In this document: positions 36,124-43,448 of the stretch, in pieces
How the letters are laid out: each line of letters starts with the position of its first letter
How positions within the stretch are numbered: the stretch's first letter is position 1
NCBI GenBank assembly: GCA_015064445.1
Contig: SVSE01000004.1
Span: forward strand, 1 to 64,000
DNA: 64,000 bases
Direction: 5' to 3'
Source of the DNA: Oscillospiraceae bacterium
GTDB taxonomy: Bacteria; Bacillota; Clostridia; Oscillospirales; CAG-272
Position numbers and translations under genes: made by a program
Notes under the pieces: model-generated
Seen by the model: the letters and a program-made list of their open reading frames with translations, nothing else
The model's database searches: none
Told to the model about the DNA's origin: nothing

Positions 36124-36666
36124 TTAATAGTTTTCTGCGTGAATTTCAAAATACGCCTTAGGATGTGCGCAGGTTGGGCAAATTTCAGGAGCCTTTGTGC
36201 CAACAACGATATGTCCGCAGTTACGGCACTCCCAAACCTTAACCTCGCTCTTTTCGAATACCTGTGCGGTTTCTACATTCTTAAGAAGCGCTCTATATCT
36301 TTCCTCGTGGTGCTTTTCTACTGCTGCAACCAAACGGAACTTCTTTGCAAGAGCTGTGAAGCCCTCTTCCTCGGCGTCCTTTGCAAACTGCTCATACATT
36401 TCTGTCCACTCGTAGTTCTCGCCCTCTGCTGCGCTTCCGAGGTTTTCAGCTGTATCGCCGATTCCGTTCAATTCCTTGAACCACAGTTTTGCGTGTTCCT
36501 TTTCGTTTTCTGCTGTCTTCAAGAAGAGTGCAGAAATCTGCTCATAGCCTTCCTTCTTTGCAACGGAAGCGAAGTATGTGTATTTGTTTCTTGCCTCGCT
36601 CTCGCCTGAAAAGGCTGCTCTGAGGTTTTGCTCGGTCTTTGTGCCTGCGTACTTGTTTTCTTTCAT
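36124..36666 (-). CDS. rbr: Rubrerythrin
   Basis: A non-haem di-iron peroxidase that protects anaerobes by reducing hydrogen peroxide. The 180-residue product has a ferritin-like four-helix domain with Glu and His ligands ([29 protein letters not shown]) and a C-terminal rubredoxin-like domain with two CxxC pairs (CRNC and CPTC). The length is slightly below the classical 190 residues but complete. It starts after AAAGGAG and follows the isocitrate dehydrogenase gene by 30 bp, so the two are probably co-transcribed. Repeat family B lies immediately downstream. Confidence 0.95.
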   Translation of the reverse strand: MKENKYAGTKTEQNLRAAFSGESEARNKYTYFASVAKKEGYEQISALFLKTAENEKEHAKLWFKELNGIGDTAENLGSAAEGENYEWTEMYEQFAKDAEEEGFTALAKKFRLVAAVEKHHEERYRALLKNVETAQVFEKSEVKVWECRNCGHIVVGTKAPEICPTCAHPKAYFEIHAENY

Positions 36667-36696
36667 AGTTCAATCTCCTTTTTTATTATGTATTGA

Positions 36697-37914
36697 TTAT
36701 GCTAATTTTGCCTCAAGGCGCTCTCTGATTGCCTTGATAAATCCGATTGTGTTAACTGCGGTTGCCTTTGTGCCCTCGCTTACAAGACCAACAAGGTCCT
36801 TTGTCATAATACCGTCATTGAGAGTATCAATGCAAGCACTCTCAAGCTTATCTGCGAAGTCAACGAGTGCGTCAAGACCGTCCATCTCTCCACGCTTACG
36901 AAGCGCGCCACTCCAAGCAAAGATTGTTGCCATAGGGTTGGTCGAGGTGTCCTCTCCCTTGAGGTAACGATAATAGTGCCTTGTAACTGTACCGTGTGCC
37001 GCCTCATACTCATACTGACCGTTAGGAGATACGAGCACGGATGTCATCATAGCGAGTGAGCCGAATGCTGTTGATACCATATCGGACATAACATCTCCGT
37101 CATAGTTCTTGCAAGCCCAAATGTAACCACCCTCGGAGCGAATTACACGAGCAACTGCGTCGTCAATTAAGGTGTAGAAGTATTCAATTCCAAGCTCATC
37201 AAACTTAGCCTTGTATTCGGTGTCGAAAATCTCTTGGAAAATGAGCTTAAAGGTTTGGTCATACTGCTTTGAGATTGTGTCCTTTGTAGCGAACCAAAGG
37301 TCCTGCTTTGTATTGATTGCATACTGGAAGCAGGAGTGTGCAAAGGATCTGATTGAGCTGTCCTTGTTATACTGACCCTGGAGCACGCCTGCGCACTCGA
37401 AATCATAGATTTCCTTATTGAAAAGCTCGTTTCCGTCCTTGTCGGTAAATACAAGTGATGCCTTACCCTGTGCTGGCACTCTATATTCAGTTGCCTTATA
37501 AACATCTCCGTAAGCGTGACGGGCGATTGTGATAGGCTTTTTCCAGTTGCGAACAGCTGGCTTAATTGAATCGATAAGAATAGGTGCACGGAATACAGTT
37601 CCGTCAAGAATTGCACGGATTGTTCCGTTAGGGCTCTTCCACATTTCGCTGAGGTTATATTCCTCGACTCTCTGCTTGTTAGGTGTGATTGTCGCGCACT
37701 TTACAGCAACACCGTACTTCTGAGTTGCATAAGCGCTGTCAAAGGTAACCTTGTCCTTTGTCTTTTCTCTTTCAGGCAAGCCGAGGTCGTAATACTCTGT
37801 TTTAAGGTCGATGAATGGGAAAAGAAGCTCATCCTTAATCATCTTCCAAATGATTCTTGTCATTTCGTCGCCATCCATCTCAACGAGAGGCGTGGTCATC
37901 TTGATTTTTTCCAT
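36697..37914 (-). CDS. icd: NADP-dependent isocitrate dehydrogenase (eukaryote-like type)
   Basis: Oxidises isocitrate to 2-oxoglutarate with NADP. The 405-residue sequence belongs to the homodimeric type II group that includes mitochondrial and cytosolic animal enzymes, not the E. coli type: [37 protein letters not shown] and [12 protein letters not shown] are typical. The start chosen is the ATG at 37912-37914 with GGAG eight bases upstream; the TTG four codons earlier overlaps that site. In a fermenting anaerobe the enzyme would feed 2-oxoglutarate and NADPH into glutamate synthesis. Confidence 0.95.
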   Translation of the reverse strand: MEKIKMTTPLVEMDGDEMTRIIWKMIKDELLFPFIDLKTEYYDLGLPEREKTKDKVTFDSAYATQKYGVAVKCATITPNKQRVEEYNLSEMWKSPNGTIRAILDGTVFRAPILIDSIKPAVRNWKKPITIARHAYGDVYKATEYRVPAQGKASLVFTDKDGNELFNKEIYDFECAGVLQGQYNKDSSIRSFAHSCFQYAINTKQDLWFATKDTISKQYDQTFKLIFQEIFDTEYKAKFDELGIEYFYTLIDDAVARVIRSEGGYIWACKNYDGDVMSDMVSTAFGSLAMMTSVLVSPNGQYEYEAAHGTVTRHYYRYLKGEDTSTNPMATIFAWSGALRKRGEMDGLDALVDFADKLESACIDTLNDGIMTKDLVGLVSEGTKATAVNTIGFIKAIRERLEAKLA

Positions 37915-37954
37915 GTTTTTCTCCAAAAATTCATTTTATTTTTACTTCAGTATT

Positions 37955-37983
37955 ATTTTAACTCATTTGTGCTAAATTTTCAA
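37955..37983 (-). promoter_or_regulatory. Promoter of icd-rbr
   Basis: On the minus strand TTGAAA (37978-37983), 17 bp, TAAAAT (37955-37960). Confidence 0.7.
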
Positions 37984-38042
37984 GAGCATAACTAAAAATA
38001 TAGGATGTTTTTTATACTTTTAAAAATTTTTCAAAAAAACTA

Positions 38043-38071
38043 TTGACAAGGTTAAAAAACTATGTTAAAAT
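38043..38071 (+). promoter_or_regulatory. Promoter of the tRNA pair
   Basis: Perfect TTGACA (38043-38048), 17 bp, TAAAAT (38066-38071), 33 bp before tRNA-Thr. Confidence 0.8.
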
Positions 38072-38103
38072 AGCAATCGTCGCAAGAAAAGCGACAATAA
38101 AAT

Positions 38104-38178
38104 GCTGGCGTGGCTCAATGGCAGAGCAGCTGATTTGTAATCAGCAGGTTGATGGTTCGACTCCGTTCGCCAGCTCCA
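38104..38178 (+). tRNA. tRNA-Thr (anticodon TGT)
   Basis: A 75-nt cloverleaf with acceptor GCTGGCG/CGCCAGC, anticodon arm CTGATTTGTAATCAG with TGT in the loop, GGTTCGACTCC in the T arm and an encoded CCA end. Confidence 0.97.
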
Positions 38179-38181
38179 TAC

Positions 38182-38266
38182 GGGAGAATAGCGAATCGGC
38201 AAACGCGGCGGACTGTAACTCCGTTTCCTTCGGGAACAGTGGGGTCGGCACCCACTTCTCCCACCA
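38182..38266 (+). tRNA. tRNA-Tyr (anticodon GTA)
   Basis: An 85-nt class II tRNA with acceptor GGGAGAA/TTCTCCC, anticodon arm CGGACTGTAACTCCG (GTA), the long variable arm around TTCCTTCGGGAA and an encoded CCA. Only three bases separate it from tRNA-Thr. Confidence 0.97.
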
Positions 38267-38268
38267 AA

Positions 38269-38295
38269 GAAGACAGGCAAGAGCCTGTCTTTTTT
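38269..38295 (+). terminator. Terminator of the tRNA pair
   Basis: AGACAGGC-AAGA-GCCTGTCT followed by a T tract, three bases after tRNA-Tyr. Confidence 0.9.
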
Positions 38296-38299
38296 GTAT

Positions 38300-38421
38300 C
38301 CATTGCGAAAGCAATGGTATATCATCAACCTTTGGTTGTATATCATCACCGTCAGGTGTATCCCCTTTCGCAATGATGATATGCAATTCTTACGAATTGA
38401 TGATATACACGCAAAAGCGTG
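38300..38421. repeat. Mini-hairpin array with GTATATCATC spacers
   Basis: Five short hairpins (CCATTGC-GAAA-GCAATGG, AACC-TTT-GGTT, ACC-GTCA-GGT, CAATTC-TTAC-GAATTG, CACGC-AAAA-GCGTG) are separated by a constant 10-mer. In the left half it reads GTATATCATC and in the right half GATGATATAC, its reverse complement. The whole array can therefore also fold as one long branched stem. It fills most of the gap between the tRNA genes and the next operon and has no coding potential. Confidence 0.75.
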
Positions 38422-38439
38422 ATTAAATTAGACTTTTTA

Positions 38440-38468
38440 TTGACACACCGCAAAAAAGGTGGTATTAT
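38440..38468 (+). promoter_or_regulatory. Promoter of the mnmM operon
   Basis: TTGACA (38440-38445), 17 bp, TATTAT (38463-38468), 31 bp before the first start codon. Confidence 0.75.
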
Positions 38469-38499
38469 TTTAGCAGATAGAAAGCGCGAGGTGACGAAA

Positions 38500-38748
38500 A
38501 TGAAAATCGTATTTTCAGATAACACATTTCAGGACAACTCAAGAGTTGGCTACGACTATTCGTTTCCAACCTACTCAATTGAGTCGGGCGACACAGCCAA
38601 AAATAGCGATGAAATCGTAGTGCCCGAGCACTTTACAATCGAAAAGGCAAGAAAGCTCGGCGAGGCGATGATAAAGCATATGATGGACGGCTATTGCAAT
38701 TCCACCGCTTATAAGCTTGCAATGAACGAGCTCGGAGAAAAGATATGA
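38500..38748 (+). CDS. Small protein of unknown function
   Basis: An 82-residue soluble protein, first gene of a four-gene overlapping operon. It has no signal peptide or membrane segment; the C-terminal half looks helical (VPEHFTIEKARKLGEAM). The start is ATG 38500 because GAGGTG precedes it by eight bases; the open frame extends 27 codons upstream through the promoter. Its stop overlaps the next start by four bases (ATGA), so the two products are made together. No family recognised. Confidence 0.75.
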   Translation: MKIVFSDNTFQDNSRVGYDYSFPTYSIESGDTAKNSDEIVVPEHFTIEKARKLGEAMIKHMMDGYCNSTAYKLAMNELGEKI

Positions 38749-40022
38749 CCGACGGCTCTATAAAGCGCCTCAAAAAGGCTCTTCGTGCAATCGCTCTTTC
38801 AACCTCTCGAGGCTTAAAGGATCGCCAAATTGAGGAGGAGCTATACGAGATACGACTTGTTAAAAAGCAGATCGACAGCATCTCGTCAAAAAAGGATCGC
38901 GAGCTTATTCTATATTGCATTGACACCTTGCTCGAAATTCGAGAGGAAAGCAATGCGCAAAAGCTTGCCGATTTTGCCAAGGCGATACGAGGTGTGCCAG
39001 ATATTTTTCAAGGCAACAGAAATCTTTATTCCCTTTCAGATGATTTTGATGCTTTTAAGCAAAAATATGGGGAGGAGTATTTCAAATCCGTAGAAAAGAT
39101 ATATCCCCGTTTTACCAAAAAAGCGCCAAAAAACGCACTTTCGTTTTTCAATCCCGCCTCAGACGATGCTTTCAAGAAAAAGCATCCTATAGGATATCCC
39201 TTTCTCGTCATCCTCGGAATATTCGCCTTTATGCTTCCAATGATAGGCGTTCTCGTCTTCACCTTGGTCGTGGACGAGAGCAGAATTGTAAGCGGAGCTT
39301 GGATTGTATTTATGCTAGCTGGCGCTATAATAATGGGAATCGGACTTTTTAACATCGTTGCTGCAATAATTCATCAATATTTAGGGCACAAGCTGACAAT
39401 CATTTGCATTTTCGGTGGCTTAGCTCTCATAGGAATCTCTGTATTCCTTTGCATTGATACAACTATGGCGCAAATTTTCAAGCCCGAGCTTGTAAGCTTT
39501 ATCCTTTTTTCTCTAATTTTGTGCATAGCCACAATTATCTACTCGTACAGCTGGTTTCGACTTGGTGTAAGCCACTATTTGAAAGCCTCAAAAAAGCTAA
39601 ATGGCTCATCAGAATCCAAGCTAAAAAGAGGTGGATTTTTCAAAAATTGGCTTCTTTATACTGAAATCCACAAAAAAGTGAATATGGGTGCGATTTATTA
39701 CCTTAACGCAATCTATGTCTATCTCTTTTTGTTCAACACAGCATTTACTCTTACGCTTGGACTAATAAAGCCACTTTCGCTTGTGATTTGCGCAACCTGC
39801 GTTTTAATGCATCTTATGTGCGCCATTATGTCTATTTTCGCAAAAATTCAAAACAACTTAGAGGATCACGGGAAACCGATTGTTTTCTTCGCAAAAAGAT
39901 CAAACGGTGGGATTGATTGCATATTTTTTGACTTACTTATCTTAATTCTCCCATTCCTTTTTGCATATCTTCAAATCGCAGTAACAGGCGATTTGTGGGG
40001 AATTAACCTTCGATTTTTTTAG
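38745..40022 (+). CDS. Polytopic membrane protein of unknown function
   Basis: A 425-residue protein with a charged, helical cytoplasmic N-terminal domain of about 145 residues followed by about seven predicted membrane segments (first at about 151-175 and 182-208). The N-terminal domain is rich in Lys, Arg and Glu and includes a possible coiled coil (RQIEEELYEIRLVKKQID). No transporter or enzyme motif was recognised. It is translationally coupled to the small protein upstream and followed ten bases later by mnmM. Confidence 0.8.
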   Translation: MTDGSIKRLKKALRAIALSTSRGLKDRQIEEELYEIRLVKKQIDSISSKKDRELILYCIDTLLEIREESNAQKLADFAKAIRGVPDIFQGNRNLYSLSDDFDAFKQKYGEEYFKSVEKIYPRFTKKAPKNALSFFNPASDDAFKKKHPIGYPFLVILGIFAFMLPMIGVLVFTLVVDESRIVSGAWIVFMLAGAIIMGIGLFNIVAAIIHQYLGHKLTIICIFGGLALIGISVFLCIDTTMAQIFKPELVSFILFSLILCIATIIYSYSWFRLGVSHYLKASKKLNGSSESKLKRGGFFKNWLLYTEIHKKVNMGAIYYLNAIYVYLFLFNTAFTLTLGLIKPLSLVICATCVLMHLMCAIMSIFAKIQNNLEDHGKPIVFFAKRSNGGIDCIFFDLLILILPFLFAYLQIAVTGDLWGINLRFF

Positions 40023-40032
40023 GAGTTTTTAA

Positions 40033-40647
40033 ATGACTGATTTACTAACGCTACAAAAAAGCTTCATTCTCTCTCATTTAAGGGAGGGCGACACCTGTGC
40101 CGATTTTACAATGGGCAACGGGCACGATACCTTGTTTTTGTCCACTACTGTTGGCGAAAGGGGTAAGGTTTACGCCTTTGACATTCAAGAGAGTGCGCTT
40201 GAGTCAACTCGTGCGCGTCTTGAGGCTGAGGGAGCGCCAAAAAATTACACTCTCATAAAAGATAGCCACTCAAATCTTGGTCTTTATATCAAGGAAAAAA
40301 TCAAGGCAGGAATGTTCAACTTGGGATATCTGCCAGGGAGTGGCAATAAAGCCCTTACCACTATGCGAGAAACGACTATTCCAGCTGTAATGGGCGCGAT
40401 TGATTTGCTTGACGCCAAGTCGATTTTGCTTATCGCTATTTATCCAGGACACGAGGAGGGCGACGCAGAGGGCAAGGCGCTTGAGGAAATATTTAACAAA
40501 ATTGACCGACACGCAATAAGCGTAATGAAGGTTAAAATAATAAATTCACCAACCTCTCCGTACTTTTTCGTGCTTGAAAACGGAAAAATCTCAATTCAGG
40601 AATACAAGGAAAAATACGGAAGCATTTATGAAGAGGAAAAGATATGA
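40033..40647 (+). CDS. mnmM: tRNA (mnm5s2U) methyltransferase MnmM-like (YtqB)
   Basis: A 204-residue class I SAM-dependent methyltransferase of the YtqB family (pfam rRNA_methylase). In Bacillus subtilis this family was shown to make the last methylation of mnm5s2U at the tRNA wobble position. The SAM-binding motif is CADFTMGNGHDTLFL near residues 18-32, followed by VYAFDIQ; the family block FNLGYLPGSGN, and AIYPGHEEGD further on, are present. It starts after AGGAG and overlaps the next gene by four bases. The assignment rests on motif recognition. Confidence 0.88.
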   Translation: MTDLLTLQKSFILSHLREGDTCADFTMGNGHDTLFLSTTVGERGKVYAFDIQESALESTRARLEAEGAPKNYTLIKDSHSNLGLYIKEKIKAGMFNLGYLPGSGNKALTTMRETTIPAVMGAIDLLDAKSILLIAIYPGHEEGDAEGKALEEIFNKIDRHAISVMKVKIINSPTSPYFFVLENGKISIQEYKEKYGSIYEEEKI

Positions 40648-41192
40648 AAAGAATAATTTGTCTTGCCCTGTGTTTGATTTTGGGCATTTGCATTGTCGCT
40701 TGCTCGCGCGAAAAAACGCTTGATGCGCCTGCTTTGACTCTCTCCGATACGGGCAACGCTACTTGGGGCGCTCAAGAGGGCGCGACAGGCTACGAATACA
40801 AGATAAACGACCGAGCGAGCGTTAAGGTTGACGCATCGGTTACTGCGATTGTGCTTTTGCCTGGCGAGAGCATTATTGTGCGTGCGCTCGGCGATAACGA
40901 AAAATATTTTGATAGCGAATGGAGTGCGCCACTTACAAACGATAACGCAACAAAGCTACCAAAGCCCGTGATTGACAAGAAGATAATCGGCTCTCAAATT
41001 GTGCTTTCCTGGGAAAAGGATGCAAGGGCGACCTCGTACAAGATACGCATAAACAACGAGAGTGAGCAAATAATTACCGAAAATCAATATATGATAAGCG
41101 AAAATGACATCTTCCGTCTTCAAGCTGTTGGAGATGAGGAAACCTATATCAGTAGCGACTGGGCAATTATTTCTCCTACACCAACACATTAA
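40644..41192 (+). CDS. Small lipoprotein with two fibronectin-like domains
   Basis: A 182-residue lipoprotein (lipobox I-V-A-C, Cys20). Two beta-sandwich-like units of about 75 residues follow, each with the pattern W-x(6-8)-A-x-x-Y-x-(Y/I)-x-I-N seen in bacterial fibronectin type III domains (GATGYEYKIN and RATSYKIRIN). The final residues are a Pro/Thr tail. It shares the ATGA overlap with mnmM and ends the operon. Function unknown; the operon link to a tRNA methyltransferase may be only transcriptional convenience. Confidence 0.82.
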   Translation: MKRIICLALCLILGICIVACSREKTLDAPALTLSDTGNATWGAQEGATGYEYKINDRASVKVDASVTAIVLLPGESIIVRALGDNEKYFDSEWSAPLTNDNATKLPKPVIDKKIIGSQIVLSWEKDARATSYKIRINNESEQIITENQYMISENDIFRLQAVGDEETYISSDWAIISPTPTH

Positions 41193-41197
41193 AGCAA

Positions 41198-41226
41198 AAA
41201 CACACCGTGCGTGGCACGGTGTGTTT
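41198..41226. terminator. Bidirectional terminator (mnmM operon / GH31 gene)
   Basis: AAACACACCGTGC-GTG-GCACGGTGTGTTT between convergent genes, with T-rich sequence on both sides. Confidence 0.9.
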
Positions 41227-41230
41227 GTTT

Positions 41231-43213
41231 TTAGTATTGGAACATTTTAAAATCAATGTCCTTATCTGCTCTTACATAGAGTGGGATTTCATCGAGCTTA
41301 GCGCTTACCCTTAGCGTTGTGCCACCGTTGATTTTCGAGCCATCGCGAACGCAAATCCACTCACAGCCCTCGGGCAAATATACCTCTCTTTCGGTTGCGC
41401 CCTGATATGAAATCGGTGCTACCAAGAGTGCATCTCCAAAGATAAACTCATCCTCAATCTCCCACGCTCTTGCGTCCTTGTCAAAGTCGTAGAAAAGTGG
41501 GCGCATAGGTGGAGTTCCTACCTTGTGTGCCTTGTCCATTGCACGCTTTATGTATGGCTTAATCCTCTCGCGAAGGAAAATAAGTCGCTTGAAAATCTCG
41601 TATGCCTCATCTCCGTAGCTCCAAATCTCGTTGCCACCACCTGTGTAGCATTGTCCACCGCCCTTTGCGTCCTCTGGGGCTGGAATGTATGGCATTTGAT
41701 AGCCGTGCAATCTCAAAACAGGACAAAATGTTGCATATTCAAACCATCTAACAGTAAGCTCTCTGCACACAGGGTCCTCTGGATCGCCCGAATCGAAGCC
41801 ACCAATGTCAGTTGTCCACCACGGAATTCCTGCCATAGCCATATTAAGACCTGCTCTTATTTGACACCTCAGCGCCTCATAGGTTGGCATAATGTCGCCA
41901 CTCCAAACGAGCGCACCGTATCTTTGGCTTCCTGCCCAAGCGCAACGCACCAGTGTGATTATTTCCTTCTCTCCTACGCTCTTTAGCCCCTCATAGAAGC
42001 CCTGTGCGTATCTTGATGGATAAATGTTGCCAACCTCGGCACAATTTCCCTCAAAATAGCGATGATTATCATAATCGTAAAGCATAAATTCGGGCTCTGC
42101 CTCGTCAAGCCAGAAAAGACGAATGCCCTTGTCGTAATAGTTCTTTTTTACAGTATCCCAAACAAATTTACGCGCGTCGGGATTTGTAGTATCATAGAAC
42201 ACTGCAGGATGCACAAATTCAGTATGATTTGATGGACCTCTATCGTTGCGAATAAGATAGCCCTTCTCAAGCATTTCCTTGTAATTTTCGCTTCCGAATT
42301 CAATTGTTGGCCAAACAGAAACCATAAGCTCCGTGCCCATTTCCTTTAGGTCCTGCACCATTTTCTCTGGCTCTGGCCAGTAATCGTAATCAAAGCGAAA
42401 ATCTCCTTGGCAGGGCCAGTGGAAGAAATCGCAAACGATAACAGATAGGGGCACTCCGATTTCCTTATATCTTCTTGCAACGCTAAGAAGCTCCTCTTGG
42501 TCACGATAACGAAGCTTGGATTGCCAAAAGCCCATTGCAAGCTCAGGCATATGAGGTGGTCTTCCTGTCGCCTCCATATATTCCTCAACAATTTCAGCAG
42601 GAGTGTCGCCTGCTATTACAAGATAATCAAGCTCATCAGTCTGCTCTGCCTTGAATTGCGTAATGTTTTTGCTAAAATTCGCCTCGCCGACTGCTGGAAT
42701 GTTCCAAAGGAAGCCATAGCCAAGGCTTGATACGAAAAATGGAACTGATGCCTGTGAGTTGCGATGCGCCATTTCGAGCGTACAGCCCTTCAAATTCAAA
42801 AATTCCTGCTGATACTGTCCCATACCGAAGATTTTCTCGCTCGGATTCGACTCAAAGCTCATTGTAAGCTCATATTTTCCTTTTAAATGAGGCTTGAAGG
42901 CTCTTGCAGGTCGCTTTAAGGGCTGAAGGCGAAGGGCCTCCTCCAAAAGTAGCTTTCCGTGCTGGTTATAAAAGGACAGCTTTCCGTTTTTATCGACACA
43001 GCACCTTGTTTTTCCGTTGACAATCTCGCCAAAGCCCTCGCCCACGCTTATCTGAGCCTTTGGGCTTTCTATTTCAAGCAAAGCCCTCATTTTGTCGGAA
43101 ATTCGCCCCTCGGGAGAGCATCTTACCCTAAGACCGTTCTTACCCCAGGGCTCTATTTTAATTATCTCGCTATTAAAAAAGTGAACGAGCGCGCCGTTCT
43201 TCTCGTATATCAT
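41231..43213 (-). CDS. Alpha-xylosidase (glycoside hydrolase family 31)
   Basis: A 660-residue cytoplasmic enzyme (no signal peptide) that would release xylose from alpha-xylosides such as those of xyloglucan. It has the N-terminal beta-sandwich, the GH31 TIM barrel and the C-terminal domains. The catalytic nucleophile lies in RLFWLDEAEPE (Asp370) and the acid/base in VWSGDIMPTYE (Asp440). The WLDEAEPE form of the motif is typical of the xylosidase-like branch rather than alpha-glucosidases. Single-gene unit with its own promoter. Together with xylA and xylB it completes a route from xylosides to xylulose 5-phosphate. Another alpha-glycosidase specificity cannot be excluded. Confidence 0.9.
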   Translation of the reverse strand: MIYEKNGALVHFFNSEIIKIEPWGKNGLRVRCSPEGRISDKMRALLEIESPKAQISVGEGFGEIVNGKTRCCVDKNGKLSFYNQHGKLLLEEALRLQPLKRPARAFKPHLKGKYELTMSFESNPSEKIFGMGQYQQEFLNLKGCTLEMAHRNSQASVPFFVSSLGYGFLWNIPAVGEANFSKNITQFKAEQTDELDYLVIAGDTPAEIVEEYMEATGRPPHMPELAMGFWQSKLRYRDQEELLSVARRYKEIGVPLSVIVCDFFHWPCQGDFRFDYDYWPEPEKMVQDLKEMGTELMVSVWPTIEFGSENYKEMLEKGYLIRNDRGPSNHTEFVHPAVFYDTTNPDARKFVWDTVKKNYYDKGIRLFWLDEAEPEFMLYDYDNHRYFEGNCAEVGNIYPSRYAQGFYEGLKSVGEKEIITLVRCAWAGSQRYGALVWSGDIMPTYEALRCQIRAGLNMAMAGIPWWTTDIGGFDSGDPEDPVCRELTVRWFEYATFCPVLRLHGYQMPYIPAPEDAKGGGQCYTGGGNEIWSYGDEAYEIFKRLIFLRERIKPYIKRAMDKAHKVGTPPMRPLFYDFDKDARAWEIEDEFIFGDALLVAPISYQGATEREVYLPEGCEWICVRDGSKINGGTTLRVSAKLDEIPLYVRADKDIDFKMFQY

Positions 43214-43242
43214 AATTTTCTCCTTAAAATGGTCTTTATCTT

Positions 43243-43271
43243 ATTTTATCACACACACCCTCTTAAGTCAA
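43243..43271 (-). promoter_or_regulatory. Promoter of the GH31 gene
   Basis: On the minus strand TTGACT (43266-43271), 17 bp, TAAAAT (43243-43248). Confidence 0.7.
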
Positions 43272-43332
43272 TATATAATCGCGCGCTTTTACGCTTTTGC
43301 ATGCGCAGTGTGCTTGTCTTTTTGTGCGATTT

Positions 43333-43406
43333 GCACAAAAATCACTACCCCCCCCCCTTTTTTTTGTCCATTTTGCCTTGACGCGCGCCTATTTTTATTA
43401 TATAAT
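43333..43406 (+). promoter_or_regulatory. LRR paralogue 2 promoter with upstream C10-T8 tract
   Basis: GCACAAAAATC (43333-43343), four bases, C10 (43348-43357) followed directly by T8 (43358-43365), 12 bp, TTGACG (43378-43383), 17 bp, TATAAT (43401-43406). The order of 11-mer, homopolymer and promoter is the same as at LRR paralogue 1. Confidence 0.7.
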
Positions 43407-43448
43407 TACAATAGATAAATGTATATCACGCTTTAAAAGGAGATTAAG

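Noticed and set aside
38300-38421. CRISPR array
   Set aside because: The constant 10-mer is too short, changes orientation in the middle, and the variable parts are hairpins rather than spacers of uniform length. No cas genes are nearby.
41231-43213. Alpha-glucosidase assignment
   Set aside because: GH31 contains both activities, but the motif WLDEAEPE and the nearby xylose genes favour alpha-xylosidase. Not proven.
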